Shown here piece by piece: positions 1-5,700 of a DNA stretch of 5,700 bases (position 1 is its first letter; each line of letters begins with the position of its first letter). The notes beneath the pieces were generated by a model. It had not been told where the DNA came from. It saw only the letters and a program-made list of their open reading frames with translations, and ran no database searches. Origin of the DNA: Chitinophagia bacterium (GTDB lineage Bacteria; Bacteroidota; Bacteroidia; Chitinophagales; Chitinophagaceae); NCBI GenBank assembly GCA_010027295.1, contig RGVM01000199.1:1-5700 (forward strand), in the 5' to 3' direction. Position numbers and translations under genes: made by a program.

Positions 1-1075
1 CTATTACAAGTACGAGGGTGTGAGTCCCAGCGGTTCGCACAAGCCCAATACGGCCGTTCCCCAGGCCTATTACAACAAGCAGGAGGGTGTCAGGAAGATC
101 ACGACCGAGACGGGCGCCGGCCAGTGGGGCACGGCCTTGGCCTTCGCCTGCCAGCAGTTCGGCATCGAGTGCGACGTCTATATGGTGAAGATCAGCTTCG
201 AGCAGAAGCCGTATCGGAAGATCATGATGAACACTTTCGGGGCCAATGTTTATGCCTCTCCGAGCAACCGTACGCAGGCCGGAAGAAACATCCTGGAGAA
301 GGATCCTGCATCCACCGGCAGCCTGGGCATTGCCATCTCCGAAGCCATCGAGATGGCGGCGCAGGACCCCCACACGAAGTATGCGCTCGGCTCGGTGTTG
401 AACCACGTGCTGATGCATCAGACCATCATCGGCCAGGAGGCCGAGAAGCAGCTCGAGATGGCGGGCCATTTCCCCGACGTGGTGATCGCACCGCTGGGTG
501 GTGGATCCAACTTCGCGGGTATCGCCTTCCCCTTCCTCCGACACAAGCTGGCGGAAGGGCGGAATGTGCGTGCCGTGGCCGTCGAGCCGGCGTCCTGTCC
601 GAAACTGACGAAGGGTCGTTTCATGTACGACTTCGGTGACACGGCGGGCTATACCCCGCTGCTTCCGATGTACACACTCGGCCACAATTTCAAGCCGGCG
701 GCCATCCATGCCGGCGGACTGAGGTACCATGGCGCCAGCGTGCTCTGCAGCCAGCTCCTCAAAGACGGCATCATCGAGGCCAGGGCCATGCAGCAACTCG
801 AGTGCTTCGAGGCGGGCGTCACCTTCGCCAAGGCAGAAGGCATCATACCCGCGCCAGAAGCCACCCATGCCATCGCACAGGTGATCCGCGAGGCCCATCA
901 GGCCCGGGAGGAAGGGAAGGAGCGGACCATCCTGTTCAATATGTGCGGTCACGGCTTCCTCGACATGCAGGCTTATGCCGACTACTTCGACGGTAAGCTG
1001 CGCGACCATTCCTTCACCGACGAGGAACTCTTCGGCAACCTGCCCGAGATAGATGCGCTACAGCCCCATGCGTAA
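1..1075 (+). CDS. trpB: Tryptophan synthase beta chain, TrpB2 type (5' partial)
   Basis: PLP enzyme expected to condense indole with L-serine to L-tryptophan in the cytoplasm. The reading frame is open from base 2, so the gene starts outside the window. About 357 residues are visible of a family length near 450. Direct signs: the PLP Schiff-base lysine in GSHKPNTA (codon 41-43), where TrpB2 has HKPNTA and classical TrpB1 has HKxNN; the catalytic glutamate in [10 protein letters not shown] (codon 107-109); the PLP-phosphate loop GGGSN (497-511); and the TrpB2 blocks [23 protein letters not shown] and [10 protein letters not shown]. The GTG at base 20 is internal to this motif series and is not the start. 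Near the C-terminus the conserved (L)SGHG is MCGHG (941-955), so the serine that in TrpB faces the pyridine nitrogen is cysteine (944-946). No trpA is visible; TrpB2 enzymes often work without tight TrpA pairing. The family is near certain; whether its substrate is indole plus serine or phosphoserine is unknown. Confidence 0.95.
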   Translation, partial: YYKYEGVSPSGSHKPNTAVPQAYYNKQEGVRKITTETGAGQWGTALAFACQQFGIECDVYMVKISFEQKPYRKIMMNTFGANVYASPSNRTQAGRNILEKDPASTGSLGIAISEAIEMAAQDPHTKYALGSVLNHVLMHQTIIGQEAEKQLEMAGHFPDVVIAPLGGGSNFAGIAFPFLRHKLAEGRNVRAVAVEPASCPKLTKGRFMYDFGDTAGYTPLLPMYTLGHNFKPAAIHAGGLRYHGASVLCSQLLKDGIIEARAMQQLECFEAGVTFAKAEGIIPAPEATHAIAQVIREAHQAREEGKERTILFNMCGHGFLDMQAYADYFDGKLRDHSFTDEELFGNLPEIDALQPHA

Positions 1076-2519
1076 AGACCTGACGCTGTTGAGACGTACA
1101 AGCAAGCCGCCCCGCAGGAGATGTGTTCCATGCGGGGCGGTTCTTTTCCGTTTCATTGTCGCGGTTCTTGCCTTTCAGATACTTTCCCATCCTCTCTCAT
1201 CCCAGTCCTTCGAGGGTCGTGCGATGGACGGCTATCGCGGGATATGGTTCACGCTGGGACAGCGATCAGAGTACGGCGACAAGTATTCCGGCGGCCTGGG
1301 GACCTACACCGCCAACCACCTGCCAGTCGCCATCTACCACAAGGGCACGAAAAGAACATATTTCGTGTATGGTGGTACGATAGACTCCACGGCCCGGCAT
1401 CTGCTGGTGATGGTCTCCTATTTCGACCATCGGACGGGCATGCTGCCCCGACCCGTCGTGGTGATGGACAAACAGGGTGTCGACGATCCACACGACAACT
1501 CCTCCCTCTCGATAGACCGGGAAGGGCATCTATGGGTCTTCGTCAGCGGTCGTGGCAGGGTACGTCCCGGTAAGGTCTTCCGCAGCGAGCGCCCGCACGA
1601 CATCGGCACTTTTCGCGAGGTGTACTCGGGCGAGTTCACCTATCCACAGCCCTGGTATCTGGAATCGGAGGGTTTCCTGCTCTTGTACACGAGGTACACG
1701 GATGGCCGTGAGCTCTATGCCCGACGGTTCGATGCCCGGGGCTTGCCCGGACCGGAGCGAAAACTCGCCGGCATGGGAGGTCATTATCAGTTGTCCTGTT
1801 TCGATGGGTCGCGCATCCTCACGGTGTTCAATTATCATCCGGGAGGCGATGTGGACAAGAGGACCAACCTCTATCTGATGCAGAGTCGGGACACCGGTGT
1901 CCATTGGACGACCATTGGAGGTGAACCGCTGGTCCTGCCGTTTCGCGATACCGCATCCCCGGCCCTGGTGAGAGACTATGCCCGTGAGGGGAAGCTGGTG
2001 TATTTGAACGACTTGACGCTGGATCGGAAGGGCCATCCCCTGATATTGGCCGTTGTCAGTCGTCACCATCAGCCCGGTCCGAAAGGAGATCCGCGGGAAT
2101 GGTATGTGTTGCAATACAAGGATGGAAGCTGGCGGGAGCATTTCGTATGTCGTTCCACGCACAATTACGATATGGGCTCGCTATACGTCGATGGTCGCCG
2201 GTGGCGGATCATAGGGCCGACCGAGCCGGGGCCACAGCGATATGGCACCGGGGGTGAGATGGCTGTTTGGGAGAGTCGTGACGAGGGTCTGCGCTGGCAT
2301 CGTACGCGCATGCTGACACAGGGAAGCGCGTTCAACCATGGGTATGCGCGGCGGCCCTTGCATGTCCATCCGTCCTTCCTTTCATTCTGGGCGGATGGTG
2401 ATGCGGATGCGCTGTCCGCCTCACGTCTGTATTTCACCGACCGGCGGGGACGGGTGTTTCAGATGCCATATCAGATGGAGGCGGCCTTTCAGCGGCCGGT
2501 GCGGGTGTATTCGCGTTGA
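1053..2519 (+). CDS. Exported BNR_4-family beta-propeller protein; start uncertain
   Basis: The open frame gives 488 residues from ATG 1053, overlapping the trpB end by 23 nt. From residue 58 it reads like the BNR_4 family: [36 protein letters not shown] (142-149), FVSGRGR, TYPQPWY, GGHYQ (242-246), and two Asp-boxes, SRDTGVHW (278-285) and SRDEGLRW (408-415). These point to a multi-bladed propeller. Related propellers include sialidase-like proteins and, as I recall, ulvan lyases, so carbohydrate binding or cleavage is plausible, but the substrate cannot be read. A hydrophobic export segment, [13 protein letters not shown] then SHPLSSQS, lies at residues 32-51, but behind an odd arginine-rich leader crossed by a terminator. 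A start at ATG 1130 in the adjacent frame would give MRGGSF joined to RFIVAVLAF, a textbook signal peptide, if one T of 1144-1147 were absent. The only later in-frame ATG is 1224, which drops the export signal. The fold family is firm; the start is not. Confidence 0.85.
   Translation: MRYSPMRKDLTLLRRTSKPPRRRCVPCGAVLFRFIVAVLAFQILSHPLSSQSFEGRAMDGYRGIWFTLGQRSEYGDKYSGGLGTYTANHLPVAIYHKGTKRTYFVYGGTIDSTARHLLVMVSYFDHRTGMLPRPVVVMDKQGVDDPHDNSSLSIDREGHLWVFVSGRGRVRPGKVFRSERPHDIGTFREVYSGEFTYPQPWYLESEGFLLLYTRYTDGRELYARRFDARGLPGPERKLAGMGGHYQLSCFDGSRILTVFNYHPGGDVDKRTNLYLMQSRDTGVHWTTIGGEPLVLPFRDTASPALVRDYAREGKLVYLNDLTLDRKGHPLILAVVSRHHQPGPKGDPREWYVLQYKDGSWREHFVCRSTHNYDMGSLYVDGRRWRIIGPTEPGPQRYGTGGEMAVWESRDEGLRWHRTRMLTQGSAFNHGYARRPLHVHPSFLSFWADGDADALSASRLYFTDRRGRVFQMPYQMEAAFQRPVRVYSR
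1107..1147 (+). terminator. Intrinsic terminator after trpB
   Basis: A perfect 10-bp inverted repeat, CCGCCCCGCA (1107-1116) and TGCGGGGCGG (1131-1140), flanks a 14-nt loop. The loop can add a GGA/TCC pairing with a bulged A. The T-rich tract TTCTTTT (1141-1147) follows at once. It begins 32 nt after the trpB stop, the usual place for a factor-independent terminator. It also lies inside the N-terminal part of the next open frame, so it bears directly on where that gene starts. Confidence 0.8.
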
Positions 2520-2536
2520 GCCTTCCGAGGTACCGG

Positions 2537-2571
2537 AAAAAGAAATGCCATGCAGCCGCATGCATGGCATT
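2537..2571 (-). terminator. Intrinsic terminator of the six-repeat propeller gene
   Basis: Perfect 11-bp inverted repeat AATGCCATGCA (2544-2554) and TGCATGGCATT (2561-2571) with a 6-nt loop. On the minus strand the stem runs straight into a U-rich tract, read from the A-rich bases 2537-2545, about 28 nt after the stop of the 2599-3414 gene. On the plus strand the same hairpin follows the BNR_4 stop at 2519 but is followed by CCATCAAAT with no T run, so termination in that direction would be weaker. It sits in the 79-nt gap between converging genes. Confidence 0.8.
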
Positions 2572-2598
2572 CCATCAAATATCAGGGTCCGTACCGGC

Positions 2599-3414
2599 TT
2601 ATCCCTTTGTCCGGTAGAGTGTACCGTTTTCCACCGCATAGAAGTAGCCGTCCATGGCCACCATCAGCGAAACATCCTGCATCAGTCCCTTCTCTCCCAC
2701 TTGTTCGTAGTTGCCGTTGGTATCCGTCTTGTACAGGGTGCCATCCTTCTCCACGCTCCAGATGAAACCGTTGCTGGCCGACATGGCGATGGTGTTCTTC
2801 CATTCCCCTTTTACTCCGACCTGCTGCCATGCCATCGCCTTGACGCTGGTCTGGTAGAGGGTGCCGGCCTCGACCGTCCAGAGGTAGCCGCCCATGGCCT
2901 CGAGCATTTCCAGGTTTTCGAACTCGCCCTTGGCCCCTATCTGACGCCAGCTGCCATCCAGTTCGGTCTCGTAGAGGGTGCCGTCGTCCTCCACCGAATA
3001 GAGTTTTCCATTGAGGGATGCTACGGCTATGGTGTTCTTGTACTCACCGGCCATGCCGACCGACTGCCAGCTGCCTGACGTGGAGTTATGCCGGTAGAGT
3101 GTGCCGTCCTCGATGGTCCATATCTCGTTGTTCACGCCGACCAGGAAGTGCACGTTGTCGAAAAGCCCCTTCTCGCCGACCTGATTGTAGTCACCATCCT
3201 TGTCGGTCTTGTAGAGGGTTCCATCACGCTCGATGCTGTATAGGAATCCGTTCATGGCGATCACGTCGATCGTGTTCTTCCAGTCGCCCTTGTCGCCGAC
3301 CTGTTGCCATCGCTGGGCGAATGAGGGAAGGCTTGACAGGGAGAGCAGCATGATGCCCAGCCCTTTGAAGATGGATTGGTTCATGAGGGGGAGTTTTGTG
3401 TTGGTTGTATTCAT
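2599..3414 (-). CDS. Secreted six-repeat beta-propeller protein (tectonin/tachylectin-like)
   Basis: 271 residues. Residues 1-33 form a signal peptide (K18, then hydrophobic IMLLSLSSLPSFA, likely cut after SFA before Q34). M11 (ATG at 3382-3384) is an equally good start that gives a shorter leader. The rest is six repeats beginning at W36, Y76, W116, W156, W196 and Y236, spaced exactly 40 residues, each of form (W/Y)xQ(V/I)GxKGx..N..., then LY/IWS(I/V)E.. and GTLY. Repeats 1, 3 and 5 carry KNTI and three residues between (I/V)E and the GTLY turn core's G; repeats 2, 4 and 6 carry FDN/FEN/MQD and one fewer. This suggests a six-bladed propeller built from three two-blade units. The DGTLYKT turns resemble tachylectin-2 and tectonin propellers, which bind sugars or lipid A, but that is analogy only. 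No catalytic residues, lipobox or type IX sorting domain is visible. The gene lies downstream of the GH116 gene on the same strand with a 114-nt gap that has its own possible promoter. I do not recognise a named family. Confidence 0.9.
   Translation of the reverse strand: MNTTNTKLPLMNQSIFKGLGIMLLSLSSLPSFAQRWQQVGDKGDWKNTIDVIAMNGFLYSIERDGTLYKTDKDGDYNQVGEKGLFDNVHFLVGVNNEIWTIEDGTLYRHNSTSGSWQSVGMAGEYKNTIAVASLNGKLYSVEDDGTLYETELDGSWRQIGAKGEFENLEMLEAMGGYLWTVEAGTLYQTSVKAMAWQQVGVKGEWKNTIAMSASNGFIWSVEKDGTLYKTDTNGNYEQVGEKGLMQDVSLMVAMDGYFYAVENGTLYRTKG
2602..3309 (-). repeat. Coding tandem repeat: 3 units of 240 bp (6 x 120 bp)
   Basis: The mature part of the propeller gene is an imperfect tandem array. 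The two-blade units are 3070-3309, 2830-3069 and 2602-2829; the last is 12 bp short because blade 6 ends at the C-terminus. Similarity is highest between blades two apart or four apart: blade 1 WQQVGDKGDWKNTI against blade 5 WQQVGVKGEWKNTI, and blade 2 YNQVGEKGLF against blade 6 YEQVGEKGLM. This indicates amplification of an 80-residue unit rather than of a single 40-residue blade. No indel breaks the 120-bp register. Confidence 0.85.
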
Positions 3415-3441
3415 TCAAGATATGCAAAGAACCAATCAATG

Positions 3442-3475
3442 CAGAAAATAAAAAAAAATGCCTGTAGCCGACAAA
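3442..3475 (-). promoter_or_regulatory. Possible Bacteroidota-type promoter of the propeller gene
   Basis: In the AT-rich 114-nt gap between the GH116 stop and the propeller start, the minus strand shows TTTG (3475-3472), then 21 nt, then TATTTTCTG (3450-3442). This is a loose match to the Bacteroidota -33 TTTG and -7 TAnnTTTG boxes. It would start transcription near 3435, leaving a leader of about 20 nt. No Shine-Dalgarno sequence precedes ATG 3414, which fits the phylum. A weak hairpin (CGGG, loop GCTT, CCCG, 3488-3477) just upstream might partly terminate GH116 transcription. The -7 match is poor and contains a T run, so this is tentative. Confidence 0.35.
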
Positions 3476-3528
3476 CCGGGAAGCCCCGATTTCCCTGAAA
3501 AAACTCATACAGATATTTGTAAATCAAT

Positions 3529-5700
3529 TTATTGCGAAAAGCCGACCTGTATTTCCTTTCCCGAAATGAGTCGTGTCGTCACCGGGAGCCTGACCGGTTT
3601 TCGACCGGACAGGCTGGCGGAAGCGAGCGTCAGTTCCCCGTTTTCGACCCGCAAGGTGAGGCTCGATCTGCCGTTCTGCGCGTTGACTTTGGCAGATCCC
3701 CAGGCGTAGCCGTTGGACCAGAAGTAGGTACCGGGTTTGGATGTGAATTGGATGGATTTGTCGATGCCCGAGTATTGGAACCCGCTGAGGGCGGGTATGG
3801 CCGACCAGCTGGCCATGGCGCGGGCGTAGTGGCGGCCGCATTCAGGTTCGTCGAAGGGGTTTCGTTTCTCGCCGTCGAAGCGATCGCGGATGCTGCGGAT
3901 GCAACGGAGTCCGTTGTCAGTCTGACCTTCGTAGATCATGCCGATGGCGGCGGTATATTCGAAGCCCGACATGGATTCGGCGAAATAGGGGAATGGGACT
4001 TTGAGGCGACCCTTGGGCCAGCTGGCCATGATGAGGCCCGATTCGCGGTCCATGACGTAGGATCGCATGTTGTTGAAGACGTTATCGAACCGGTCGATGA
4101 AGTTGTTGGCCATGATGGTCCGGAGGGTCTTTCGCACATGCTGGCTGTCGGCGAGGTAGCCGAGTCCGCAGACGTGTGCCATGTACTGGCCGGCGAGTTG
4201 GTCGACCAGGCAGCCTTTGCCGAGTTGGAAATCGGGGATGGCTGTCTTCGAGTCATCCATGTCGAGGAACCGTCTGGTCTTGGTGTCGGTGATGCGGTGT
4301 TCATAGTACTCGCCATTGAAGAGGTTTTGGTCGACCCAGCGGCTGCCGGAGCGGAAGATTTCGAGACAGCGTCTGGCGAATGCCGTGTCGTTTATGATGG
4401 TGGCCATTTCCGAGCAGGCCTTGAGGGCCCCGAAGTACCAGAACTGCATTTGCGGGTTGGGTCCGAAGTAGTCGACGTCCATGGTATTGTGCTGGCGGCC
4501 TTCCTGGACGCCGTCGGCATCGGCGTCCCATCCGCCGGGTATCCAGGCGTAGGCCATGGCGGCTTTGACGCGGGGCCAGTGTCGGGCGAGCCAGGCGTCG
4601 TCGCCGGAGAGCTTCCATTCGCGGTAGAAGCGCATGATGGAGCCCATCTGTCCGTCGGCCGCGGCGACGTGGTCGATGCCCTGGTTCTTCTCGAGGGGTA
4701 GGAGGACTCGGTTCATCATCTTGCCGTCGGGCTTGCTGCCGTAGAGCAGTTCCACTTCGCGCATGGACCGGGCGAGGTCGCCGAAGAGGAAGGACGTGGC
4801 CGTCTCGTAATTCCAGACGTGGGTGCAGTTGCCGTAGCAGGAGCCGGCCTCGTCCATGACGCCTTCCCATCCCATGAGGTGGCCGGAGGGCAGGCGGAAG
4901 ACGGTTTGCGAGCGGAGGGTGGAGGCGTTGAAGAGGGCGGCTTCCTTGACGACGGCGGGATAGGTGCTCCGGGCGAGGGTGTTGACGAAGCGGATGGTCT
5001 GGCGTTCGCGTGCCGGCAGGGAGGGGGTTTCCTTTTCGAGGACGTCCCAGGCGTCGCGGTAGAGGGTGGTGTAGTGGTTGCCGATGATGGCGCCGCGGTA
5101 GCCGAAGCTCCAGGCGTTGTTCCAGTCGGTGCGGTTGGGGAAATGCCAGCTGAGGATGAAGCGGAAGGTGGCGCTTCCTTTGGCGGGGATGGACTTCTTG
5201 ACGGCGAGGGAGGCCATGGGGTTGTTGTCGACGAGCCGGTCTTTGTCGGTGAGGCGTCCATCGGCGCTGAAGTCGTCCCAGAAGTCGAGGATGGCGTTCT
5301 CCCAGTCGTTGTTCCGGGAGCTTCGGCGGTAGGTGACCGTGTCGTTTTCGGTGGTGACGAGGGCGAGGGTACCCCAGGCGGGGTCGTCGGTCTTCACGCT
5401 GTCGCTGGTCATGTAGATGCCCTGGAAGCCGTTACCGTAGCGGAAGGCGTTGCGGTTGTGGTGGGCGCCGTGGTAGACGAAGTCGCCCTTCCAGTTGCGT
5501 GACTGGCGGCTGCCGTCGATGCCGATGAAGTTGCGGAGGGTGCCGCAGACGGAGACGTCGACGGGCTTGTCGAGGGGGTTGGTGACACGATAGGTGAGGA
5601 TGGCCATGGGCAGGCTGCTGGCGGGGATGTCGCCGGGGATGAAGGGGTTGAAGCCTTCGATCTGTACGCTGACGGGGAGGATATCGTCTTTGAGGTTGAC
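3529..5700 (-). CDS. GH116 family glycoside hydrolase, GBA2/DUF608-like (5' partial)
   Basis: The frame stays open to base 5700, giving 723 visible residues; the ATG at 5605-5607 is internal because in-family sequence (VQIEGFNPFIPGDIPASSLP) precedes it. Missing are the N-terminus with any signal peptide and the early GH116N strands. Numbering from that Met, residues up to about 195 are the beta-rich GH116N domain (WHFPNRTDWN at its end), about 200-610 the alpha/alpha catalytic barrel, and about 611-692 a beta-rich tail. By motif alignment made by eye to GBA2 and TxGH116, the nucleophile would be E253 in MDEAGS (4849-4851) and the acid/base D377 in HNTMD (4477-4479). E587 and R596, nine apart, may match the sugar-binding E777/R786 pair of TxGH116. 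The family includes beta-glucosidases, beta-xylosidases, glucosylceramidases and N-acetylglucosaminidases, so specificity is open. Other blocks seen are CTHVWNYETA, DGQMGSIMRFYREWKLSGD, FGPNPQMQFWY and NLFNGEYYEH. Likely secreted or periplasmic, by context. Confidence 0.92.
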   Translation of the reverse strand, partial: VNLKDDILPVSVQIEGFNPFIPGDIPASSLPMAILTYRVTNPLDKPVDVSVCGTLRNFIGIDGSRQSRNWKGDFVYHGAHHNRNAFRYGNGFQGIYMTSDSVKTDDPAWGTLALVTTENDTVTYRRSSRNNDWENAILDFWDDFSADGRLTDKDRLVDNNPMASLAVKKSIPAKGSATFRFILSWHFPNRTDWNNAWSFGYRGAIIGNHYTTLYRDAWDVLEKETPSLPARERQTIRFVNTLARSTYPAVVKEAALFNASTLRSQTVFRLPSGHLMGWEGVMDEAGSCYGNCTHVWNYETATSFLFGDLARSMREVELLYGSKPDGKMMNRVLLPLEKNQGIDHVAAADGQMGSIMRFYREWKLSGDDAWLARHWPRVKAAMAYAWIPGGWDADADGVQEGRQHNTMDVDYFGPNPQMQFWYFGALKACSEMATIINDTAFARRCLEIFRSGSRWVDQNLFNGEYYEHRITDTKTRRFLDMDDSKTAIPDFQLGKGCLVDQLAGQYMAHVCGLGYLADSQHVRKTLRTIMANNFIDRFDNVFNNMRSYVMDRESGLIMASWPKGRLKVPFPYFAESMSGFEYTAAIGMIYEGQTDNGLRCIRSIRDRFDGEKRNPFDEPECGRHYARAMASWSAIPALSGFQYSGIDKSIQFTSKPGTYFWSNGYAWGSAKVNAQNGRSSLTLRVENGELTLASASLSGRKPVRLPVTTRLISGKEIQVGFSQ
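3587..3615 (-). other. Strong hairpin inside the 3' end of the GH116 coding region
   Basis: AGCCTG-A-CCGGT, loop TTTCG, ACCGG-A-CAGGCT: 11 of 12 stem positions pair, with one A/A mismatch (U/U in the minus-strand mRNA). It lies about 56 nt before the stop codon and encodes part of SLSGRKPVRLP. No T tract follows on either strand, so it is not a standard terminator. It could shield the mRNA end or be chance in GC-rich sequence. Confidence 0.4.

Noticed and set aside
2..92. Near-duplicate TATTACAAGTACGAGGGTGT and TATTACAACAAGCAGGAGGGTGT in trpB
   Set aside because: They encode YYKYEGV and YYNKQEGV, both normal parts of the TrpB2 consensus around the PLP lysine, not a recent duplication.
1155..1187. 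ATTG then 21 nt then TACTTTCC as a promoter that would support a start at ATG 1224
   Set aside because: The -7 match is partial and the stretch encodes the apparent export signal; using it would make a cytoplasmic protein of a family that is usually exported.
1530..2162. 210-residue minus-strand open frame
   Set aside because: Antisense shadow of the BNR_4 gene, whose plus-strand frame holds conserved motifs and Asp-boxes.
2338..3078. 246-residue plus-strand open frame spanning the convergent junction
   Set aside because: It runs antisense to the propeller repeats and out of frame with the BNR_4 gene, and crosses the terminator hairpin; its apparent repeats are reflections of the minus-strand propeller repeats.
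3433..3528. Two copies of AATCAAT (3433-3439 and 3522-3528) in the intergenic gap as operator sites
   Set aside because: Only 7 bp in AT-rich sequence, no symmetry, and one copy abuts the GH116 stop; expected by chance.
3532..4701. 389-residue plus-strand open frame opposite the GH116 gene
   Set aside because: It mirrors the GC-rich GH116 coding strand, is low in complexity (runs of G, V, A, E, D), and resembles no family, whereas the minus-strand frame has clear GH116 motifs throughout.
4819..5502. 227-residue plus-strand open frame
   Set aside because: Glycine/valine-rich shadow of the GH116 N-terminal domain; no recognisable domain or start context.
1..5700. tRNA, rRNA, riboswitch, CRISPR, insertion sequence or defence system
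   Set aside because: No cloverleaf, direct-repeat array, terminal inverted repeats with transposase, or defence-type domain was seen; nearly all bases are accounted for by the four genes.

Overview
The window (about 60% GC by eye) holds four protein genes and no RNA gene, insertion sequence, CRISPR array or attachment site that I can support. It looks like a relatively GC-rich member of the Bacteroidota. The gene families fit (a type-2 TrpB, a BNR_4 propeller and a GH116 glycosidase). The one clear intergenic region is AT-rich, has no Shine-Dalgarno sequence before the start codon, and carries a loose TTTG / TAnnTTTG-like promoter. The phylum is inferred from style, not from a marker gene.

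Layout. (1) 1-1075, plus strand: the C-terminal four fifths or so of a TrpB2-type tryptophan synthase beta chain, cut by the window edge just before the PLP lysine. A strong intrinsic terminator follows at 1107-1147. (2) 1053-2519, plus strand: an exported BNR_4-type beta-propeller protein. Its 5' end is problematic, because the terminator lies inside its apparent N-terminal coding region. A clean signal peptide appears only if one base is removed from a T run at 1144-1147. (3) 2599-3414, minus strand: a small exported protein made entirely of six exact 40-residue repeats of two alternating kinds, most likely a six-bladed propeller with threefold pseudosymmetry. Its terminator (2537-2571) separates it from the converging gene 2. 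(4) 3529-5700, minus strand: a GH116 (GBA2-like, DUF608) glycoside hydrolase missing its N-terminus beyond the window edge.

How they may work together. The TrpB2 gene is amino-acid metabolism and looks unrelated to the rest; its terminator marks the boundary. The GH116 enzyme, the six-repeat propeller downstream on the same strand, and the converging BNR_4 protein look like a small glycan-processing group. The enzyme would cut glycosidic bonds, and the propellers would bind or process carbohydrate. No SusC/SusD pair, sulfatase or regulator is visible, so a full polysaccharide utilisation locus is not demonstrated. The most original items are the threefold-symmetric 40-residue propeller and the conflict between terminator and start in gene 2.
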